Part shown: positions 57,484 to 64,000 of the stretch, in pieces | Numbering within the stretch: position 1 is the stretch's first letter | Layout of the letters: every line of letters begins with the position of its first letter | Assembly: GCA_036674765.1 (NCBI GenBank) | Contig: JARVKI010000002.1 | Coordinates: forward strand, 868,001-932,000 | Reading direction: 5' to 3' | DNA length: 64,000 bases | From: Seiridium cupressi | Taxonomy: Eukaryota > Ascomycota > Sordariomycetes > Amphisphaeriales > Sporocadaceae | The notes under the pieces: model-generated | Told to the model about the DNA's origin: nothing | The model's input: only the letters and a program-made list of their open reading frames with translations | Database searches by the model: none | Position numbers and translations under genes: made by a program

Positions 57484-59160
57484 TCATCTAGAGCACGTAT
57501 TTATAATGAGGCTGCTCAAGGCCGTAAGGTCCATGAACCTTTGGCGCTTATCCTGTTCGGTCATCTCCGTAGTACCACTCTCAGCCTGCATCTTGTCGCG
57601 TCTCTTGTTCTCACGCCAGTTAGCAAGGCGGATCAACAACAAGACACAAGCAGCCAGGCTTTACATTATGGCGACCATCAATTTGCCGTTTTTATAGTTG
57701 GGTGCTTCGTTGAAACGGAACGTCTGTGGGCCAATCCAGTTGCCTGCTTCGTAAGCGAGGATCTGCAAACCGTTCACGGTGGCCTTCTTCGTATAGCCGA
57801 CGGTGCTGTTGGAGATCATGGTCATCACCAGGCCCCAGGACGCACCCGAAACCGAGATCATGTAGTAACCGATCAGGAGTCCGGCCTTGGTGGATGATGG
57901 GATTCAGATCATCATGATGCCACCGACCATTGGGAACATGATGGCAATGAACGATGGAAGCGATCGGTCGAGCAGCTTGTCGGACATCCAGGTAAAGAAC
58001 AGTTTGCCTCCGAGATCGAAGAGACCAGATGGAGCTCCTAGTAGAAGTGCCAAGCGAGAGTCGTTGACAAACGAGTTGACGACTAGGGAACCAAATGTTG
58101 TGATACCGCGGTTGGGGATATTCATCAACAACGAGTACAAAACGTAGAGCCAAGTGCGAAAATCGACCAGTGCCTCGCGGAACTGGTACCATTTCCAGGT
58201 CTGACTCCCGATACCTTGGAAGTTTCCACGGATCCGCTCCGTCGCAACGGCCTTTTCTCTCTCATTGAGGAATCGTGCGTTGGCGGCATCGTCGGGGAGG
58301 AAGATGTAACAGAGAACACCAGTGATGCAAGTGATCACGCCGAGCATTAGGGACAGGATCTTCCACGAGGCGATCGCCGTGCCTTGAACGGCTGACAGTC
58401 CGTAGCCAATGACTGCCATCAGAATCAACGTGATGCCGTTGCAATTGAGCCAATATCCTATCCGGCGACCTTGTTTATTTTGCTTTTATCAGATTGAAGT
58501 GATGATGACGAATGCTGGTGTCACTGTCGCCTCAAAGACACGGAGGAAGAAGCGACATGCCAGCAAACCCTTGTAGCTAGATACGGCAGCATGGCAGGTC
58601 AAAACTGCACCCCAAGTTATCTGGAGTTCAATTTCATTAGTATGCTGGCAAAGGGGGCCAGCTTCGCAGTTTGTACTCACAATGTTGATCGAAGTATATT
58701 TCGCAATTGGCAGTCTTCGAACGAGGTAAGTGGTAGGAAACCTGGGTTTCACCGTGTCAGTACTGATGCATCCATTCAACTATAAGATCAACTCACTCCC
58801 AGAAGATATAACCTGCGTAGAATATACTGGAAACCCAGCTGTACTGTTGCGAGTTGGGATCGAGGTGTGCATCGGTTCGAATACCCATCAGCGAAGCATA
58901 GTTGAGCGAGATCTTGTCGGCAAACTGCAGAGCGTAAACCCAGCACATGAATGATAGAATATGCCAGTCAATCTTTGAAAGGACTGAGGCTCCTTCCTCA
59001 GCTGTGTACACGACATACTCGCCGTGTGTCAAAGCCAACGCTGGGTCGGCCCCTTCACTACAATATCCTTCATTTCACGAACCTCCCCAGCATCATAGCC
59101 ATTGGGAGCATCTGAGATCGGATCTTGAGGCATCTTCTCTTTCACGTTGGTGTTGGCCAT
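57484..59160 (-). pseudogene. Degraded MFS transporter, Dal5-like anion:cation symporter family
   Basis: Starts MANTNVKEKMPQDPISDAPN at 59160. Introns are recognisable after YIFWE, after SINI and elsewhere. Family-like segments include SKIDWHILSFMCWVYALQFA, SSIFYAGYIFWE, LACRFFLRVFEATVTPAF, FLNEREKAVATERIRGNFQG, GKLFFTWMSDKLLDR, GLLIGYYMISVSGASWGLVM and NWIGPQTFRFNEAPNYKNGK, with ~12 membrane segments expected. Lesions in the reading frame: a one-base loss in the G run at 59050-59053 (shift between DIVVKG and ALTHGEYVV), adjacent TGA and TAA at 58489-58491 and 58486-58488 where family members have Trp-Tyr, TGA at 57904-57906, and TAA at 57661-57663. The frame nevertheless stays family-like between stops, so decay is recent. 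Dal5-type carriers import allantoate, nicotinate, pantothenate or related anions. Confidence 0.85.
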
Positions 59161-59823
59161 TTTGATATGTTGGCTCTGCCAAAGATGCTGTACAAGTTGG
59201 ACTGAAGCTGAACTGATGTACGAGCCGTTGTGAAATTGGCTTTGGCCTGTGACAGGAGATCTAGCACTACATGGATGGGATTGGACGAACAGATAAACAA
59301 ATGCAGATTTTCCGTTCAAGCTGATTGGTATATTGATTCCAGCCTCAGCTTGCGATTGGAGATTATGTCAATATCCCCTATCTCGATCATGACTTCACTG
59401 GGCGTTGAAGCACTTGGATGTGGAGCTCTATCGTGGGATCTGGGGAAAGCAGACTAGATAAACAGCCTGCTTTAGTGTCTTGGGTTCCAGCGACGAATTG
59501 TGTAGTTGATCAACGATGGCCTTGCATGATAAGTCTCGGAACATGCACGCGTCCTGAGGCGACTGGTTCAGCCCCTCCACAATACTAATTATCTAGTCTA
59601 GTGCCTGGCTTGCACGCAGGATATCGGACGGGACTAATGCAAAAGATAAGTGTGGGGCACCACATAGTCGATCTGTCACATTGAAAGCACTCATTGGTGG
59701 AGCCGCATAGGATTGTTATGCAGTGTTGAACGATTGTCGGTACCTCATCAAAGACCGAGTATTACCGCTATGTCAGCACTGCGACTACAGACACGCTGGA
59801 ATCAAATCTGATAAATAACACAG
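59161..59823. other. Intergenic region; missing 5' half of the oxygenase would be expected here
   Basis: Upstream of the transporter relic and of the truncated oxygenase. I looked for the DIOX_N half of the oxygenase and found only 11 open codons before a possible donor at 59741; nothing else is supported. Confidence 0.45.
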
Positions 59824-60375
59824 ATGAGCTACGCTCCATTATCTGAGGAAGCAACACGCAAGGCGCGAGGTCTATTCATGCCTGGGCATGCCGACTGGGG
59901 CACGTTTAGCATCCTCTTTTCCCAGCCCGTCTGCGCACTCCAGGTCCTGCACAAGAGCGGCGCCTTCAAGTGGGTCCAGCACAAGCCCTACACCCTCATC
60001 GTGAACGCGGGACAGTGTCTGGAGCTTCTCACCGGCGGTCTGTTCAAGTCGACGATCCACCGCGTGGTGACGCCGCCTGAGGATCAGAAGCACTGTCTGC
60101 GCGTGGGCGTCTTCTACTTCTCGTGCCCCAACGGCGACTTCACCCCGGAGCCGTTCAAGTCTCCAGTCCTCAAGGAGCTGGCAATGGACAAGCCCCTCGA
60201 CCCCAGTGTCACTTACAGCACGACTGAGTTCTTGGAGGCTAAGAGGCATGGATACCTGAAGCCCGATTTCGATTTTGATAAGCCGAGGGAAGAGGGCCAT
60301 GAAGATCCTTTCCGCGAGGACGACACGTTCAAACTCCTTGAAAAGCCGCTGGTTCACAAGATCGCAGCTGCCTAG
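59824..60375 (+). pseudogene. 2-oxoglutarate/Fe(II) oxygenase fragment, C-terminal half (183 aa)
   Basis: The double-stranded beta-helix is present: metal ligands HAD in PGHADWGTFSILFSQP, the second His in FKSTIHRVVTPPED, and the 2-oxoglutarate-binding RVGVFYFS. It belongs to the isopenicillin-N-synthase-like group of fungal oxygenases, in which proteins have about 340 residues. About 150 N-terminal residues (DIOX_N) are missing. An acceptor-like ACAG directly precedes the ATG, so this ATG was probably internal, at the start of a former second exon. The C-terminus (DDTFKLLEKPLVHKIAAA) looks natural. Without the N-terminal half it is unlikely to fold normally; it stands beside the degraded transporter and may be a co-decayed cluster member. 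Confidence 0.7.
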
Positions 60376-60956
60376 ATAGGCTGTTCATAAGAGATTGCCA
60401 TGTACCATGGCCGTTGGAAATCATTGGCTTACGATTGATGCCTCCGTTCTTCGTTTCTTAGAAGTTATCCCTATTCCAAGAAGCTATGTTTGATGACAAC
60501 TCGCTATGATAGTCCGAAAATCTTTTGTTAAGATAATTGGAATATATCAGTCTATCTCAAGTAGATGAAGATAGATGAGTGCAAGTACATGTAAGGAATA
60601 GATAAGCAATATTGGTACATGGTTCACCCTATGTTTGACGCGCGTTACATTACTTCACATTATCCGCAAAATGGAGCCTAGGAGGGGTCGCAGTTCGTTT
60701 CTTTGAATTCAAGAACACTAACAGCCGTGGCTACGTGAGACGTCTAACACGTTTCTCAGCTACGATTTCAGCTCACAGGGTATTTCCTAGTCCAACCATA
60801 TAATAACAGGAGATTTCTCGCACAAAGGCGACCTCAGTCGTAGCTTTGGCCCCCTCCTGCAACGCTAAGCTCTCACTAGACGACGGGCTCGAATGCATGT
60901 TCTGGAGGGGATTGAAATCGATTCTTTGTTAAAAATTTCATGCTACATAACAATAT
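60376..60956. other. Convergent intergenic region
   Basis: Between the oxygenase fragment and the 3' end of the 5-oxoprolinase gene. No gene supported. Confidence 0.5.
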
Positions 60957-63900
60957 TTACGCAGATTCTCCCATGGATTGGAGAATGCCAACAGTGCCGT
61001 TAGCAACACCCTGAAACGTGTTTTTAATTGTACTGGTAAGACCTGACACGAGATCCTTGTTCGTGCCCTCAGCCAGTTTTCCCCAACCTCCACCTCCTGG
61101 TGATTGGACGACCATCCTATCGCCAGCGTTCATATTGGCAGTGTTCTTACCTCCCAGATTAATTACCCGCCCGTTCTTCTTGACCCAGAGGTTTAAGCCC
61201 CTCTTGCCGTCCTCTCCGCCCTCCAGACCGTAGGGAGCAAAAGCGCGCCTCTCGCTTAGGATTGAGACTTTGATTGGAAGAGAGACCTCGATGTCCCTGA
61301 TGATACCGTCACCTCCAGGATGTGCCCCTGCGCCTCCGCTGCCCGGACGAAGGCAGAATTGTCTCAGAATCACAGGATACCGTCTCTCGAGGATCTCTGG
61401 ATCTGTGATGCGAGTATTCGTCATATTTGTATGCACGCCACTGACTCCATCCCAGGTTGGTCCGCCACCAGCGCCTCCGCAGATGGTTTCGTAGTATCCG
61501 AAGCCATTCTCGGGGTCATCAGTGCCAAACGTGAGGTTGTTCATGCAACCCTGGCTTGCTGCGACCACATTGAAGGCCTTGAAGATAACATCGACGATGC
61601 GCTGCGACGTCAATACATTCCCGGCGCATACAGCAGCCTCTTCCGAGGGCTTGAGAAGAGAGTTATCTGGAATCAAGACTTGAATGGGCTGAATTGCACC
61701 TTGGTTGAGTGGAATCTCTATGTTGACCATACACCGTAGGGCGAAAAGAATAGCAGAGTTGCAAATAGCAATCGGTGCATTCCAATTGCCTATCACCAAG
61801 TAAGTACAGGGCTAGACGTAGACATTATGCGAAGAGCAAACTTACCATATGCTTCTGGCCCTGTCCCTTCGAAGTCAAAAGTTGCACCGCCCGTCTTCTC
61901 ATCAATGGTGACACAGAGTTCGATTGGGGTGCCATCATCCATGAAGTCTACGGCGCGGAGGGGCTTGCCGTTGGTCTGCTTGTGAATCCTCTTGAGCATG
62001 TCGCGAACTGTTAGTTCTGCTGCCCCTATAATTTCACCCACTATACCTAAATTAGCACAACCCAAGAAGTGTTTTGAGTGGAAAGGCTCACTGTAGAATT
62101 GAACGACTTCAAGTCCGTAGTCGGCAATGAGACCATGAATAAGCTGGCTTCCACGATGGTTCGCAGCGGCCTGGGCCTTGATGTCGGAGATGTTGTCTCG
62201 TAGGCAACGTGTTCCCGAGACACCAGGTATTTTTCCAGGTGCCATGAGCAGGTCAGTCAGCTCCTGTTCCTTGAATACGCCGCCCTCAATGACTTTGAAC
62301 GATCGAATCACTGCGCCTTCTTCCCAAAGCTCTTTGGAGCTAGGCGGCCTGCGGAACAGGGTCAGCAAATAACTAAGCTTCAGAACTGGAGGGCAACAAA
62401 CATAGATCCTGGTAAGATACCACCGACATCTGCATGGTGGCCTCGCGATGCCGTCCAGAAGATAATGTTCTTTCCTTCTGCGTCAAATACTGGGGTGATG
62501 ACCGTCATATCCGGGAGATGTACACCACCACAGACAGGTGAATTCGACAAGATCACATCGCCAGGTCGCAAGTCGCCTTTCCAGTGTTCAATTTGCCATT
62601 TGACAGCAAAAGCCATACTGCCTATCATTGCTGGGACATGCGGAGCGTTGGCCACTAAGGCACCCTTTGGTGAAAATACAGTGCAAGAGAAATCAAGGCG
62701 CTCCTTGATATTCGTGCTGACACTAGTTTTCTGGAGCGCCCTTCCAGCCTGCTCGGCTACGCCCATAAATCTATGTCCGAAAATTGATAGCTGGATGGGG
62801 TCAGCTTCCTTTGAAGACAGCTGCTCCTTCTTAACCACGTCGATATCTATCACGACATTATTCGTTAATATCGTAGCTTTGGACCCCGGCGTGACAACGA
62901 TGGTCTGTTTGCTGTCCATGATCAAAGCAGGACCGCTGATCTTGGAGCCTGGGACCAGGTCTGCCAAGTTGAACATGGGTGATTGTGACCATCCCAGCTC
63001 CTTGAAGTAGAGGTCCTTGGACTCGCTGGCGCTGGCGCTTTCGATCTGAGTCGGTGTTACTGACGCCAGTTCAGATTTCCAAGGCTTCTCGACATCTACC
63101 GTGCTGGCTCCGATACACCGTACACGATAGTCGTCAATGATGACATCCCTGTCAATAGGGAGGAAGCCGAACTCCTGTTGGTGAACCTGCCTGAACTCTT
63201 CGAGAAACCCGCCTGGCTTGGAAGTCTCTTGAATCATAAGTGGTGTGTCGCTGCCCTGGAAGCGCATGTTTAAATATCGCTCTGCAGTGATCCTGGACTT
63301 GCTGATACGCTGCTTCGCCAATATCTGAGTTGCCTTGTCCTGTAGCTTGTCAAGCTCACTTGAGAACGTCGGTAATTTATCCTCGCTATAGATCAAGGCA
63401 CACGGACTTCGTTCTTCGTGAACGACATCAGCTAATGCCATGCCGTAGGCCGACAAGAGCGATGAGTACTTGTGAATCAATACACGTGAAACGCCTAGCT
63501 TCCGAGCAATGTCACATGCGTGTTGCCCACCGGCACCTCCAAACGATGCAAGGTTGTGACGGCTAACATCAAAGCCCTTAGCTTCAGTGAGGGTCCGAAT
63601 GGGACGACACATAGCCTCGTTGGCAACGTCAAGGAATCTGGTATTTCTGTTACTGGTTGATCTTACTGAATAGCAAAGTATCGACTTACCCAGCAGCGAC
63701 TTCTTCTAGCGTCAGCTTCACAGGAATCTCCTCGTTGATCTTCTTTGTCATATCCTCAAACAGAACACGACTGGCGTTGATGTCCAGGGGTAGATCCTCA
63801 TTTGGCCCGAAGACTTTCGGGAAGAACTCTGGCCTTAAACGGCCAAGAATGAGGTTTGCATCTGTGACAGTAAGAGGGCCTCCTTTTCTATAGCATGCTG

Positions 63901-64000
63901 GCCCAGGATGTGCTGAAGCGCTTTCGGGTCCAACCTTGAACATGCCGGCTTCCCATGTCAGGATGCTACCACCGCCTGCTGCGACCGTGTTGATGTCAAG
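60957..64000 (-). CDS. 5-oxoprolinase / hydantoinase A-B fusion (5' end beyond window)
   Basis: complement(join(60957..61789, 61846..62040, 62092..62348, 62402..63637, 63690..>64000)); four short introns with matching phases. ATP-dependent opening of 5-oxo-L-proline to glutamate in glutathione turnover, or a related hydantoin hydrolysis. The visible 943 residues start in the hydantoinase-A half ([53 protein letters not shown]). They pass through the linker and the hydantoinase-B half ([64 protein letters not shown]) to the typical [11 protein letters not shown] and GGGGWGK near the end. Fungal enzymes are about 1270-1350 residues, so ~350 lie off the right edge. The part seen has no lesion. 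It could serve pyroglutamate salvage or the adjacent catabolic genes. Confidence 0.93.

Noticed and set aside
58486..58491. The double stop in the transporter as part of an intron
   Set aside because: No GT..AG pair removes TGA-TAA while keeping the family sequence on both sides, and the flanks are continuous in one frame.

Overview
This window is nuclear DNA from a filamentous ascomycete (Pezizomycotina, probably Eurotiomycetes-like; the class is inference). The evidence is protein-coding genes on both strands with long spacers, introns of about 45-110 nt with GTAAGT/GTATGT-type donors, fungal-only families (Zn2Cys6 regulator, DUF3425 bZIP, PPG1, Bqt4-like APSES membrane protein, HRQ1 helicase), and no ribosome-binding sites or operons. 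Most genes are split, so gene models here were built by joining reading frames at GT..AG sites with matching phase.

Layout. 0-3.4 kb: the tail of a conserved gene, a long spacer, and a small three-exon gene for a 96-aa single-pass protein. 3.8-10.7 kb: an accessory block with two short-chain dehydrogenases, a medium-chain (trans-enoyl-reductase-like) dehydrogenase and a divergently transcribed Zn2Cys6 regulator. The shared promoter of the last two carries three TCCGCGGA palindromes, and the regulator has a one-base frameshift. 11.7-31.7 kb is mainly housekeeping: an RBM26/27-type CCCH-RRM RNA-binding protein, histidinol phosphatase with an ATGACTCAT site upstream, methylenetetrahydrofolate reductase, a DUF3425 bZIP protein, the HRQ1 helicase, a decayed stretch, an unknown membrane protein and a divergent kinesin. 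33.0-37.5 kb: a PaiB-like FMN-binding protein with a C-terminal frameshift, a GFA/CENP-V-domain protein, a third short-chain dehydrogenase and a Cys-containing hypothetical protein. 38.4-50.2 kb is core again: a CCHC-knuckle proline-rich protein, PPG1 phosphatase, RhoGDI with an unusually long first intron, and a Bqt4-like protein.

51-60.4 kb looks like a decaying accessory (probably catabolic or secondary-metabolic) cluster. It holds a C2H2/fungal_trans regulator broken by a GGAA duplication, an apparently intact Baeyer-Villiger-type monooxygenase, an MFS transporter of the Dal5/anion:cation symporter type with four in-frame stops plus a frameshift, and a 2-oxoglutarate oxygenase lacking its N-terminal half. 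The right edge holds most of a 5-oxoprolinase/hydantoinase gene that runs off the window.

No rRNA, tRNA, CRISPR array or intact transposon was recognised. The most notable observations are the clustered broken regulators and transporter, the triple palindrome in the divergent promoter, small split genes that are hard to see as single reading frames, and the divergent kinesin.
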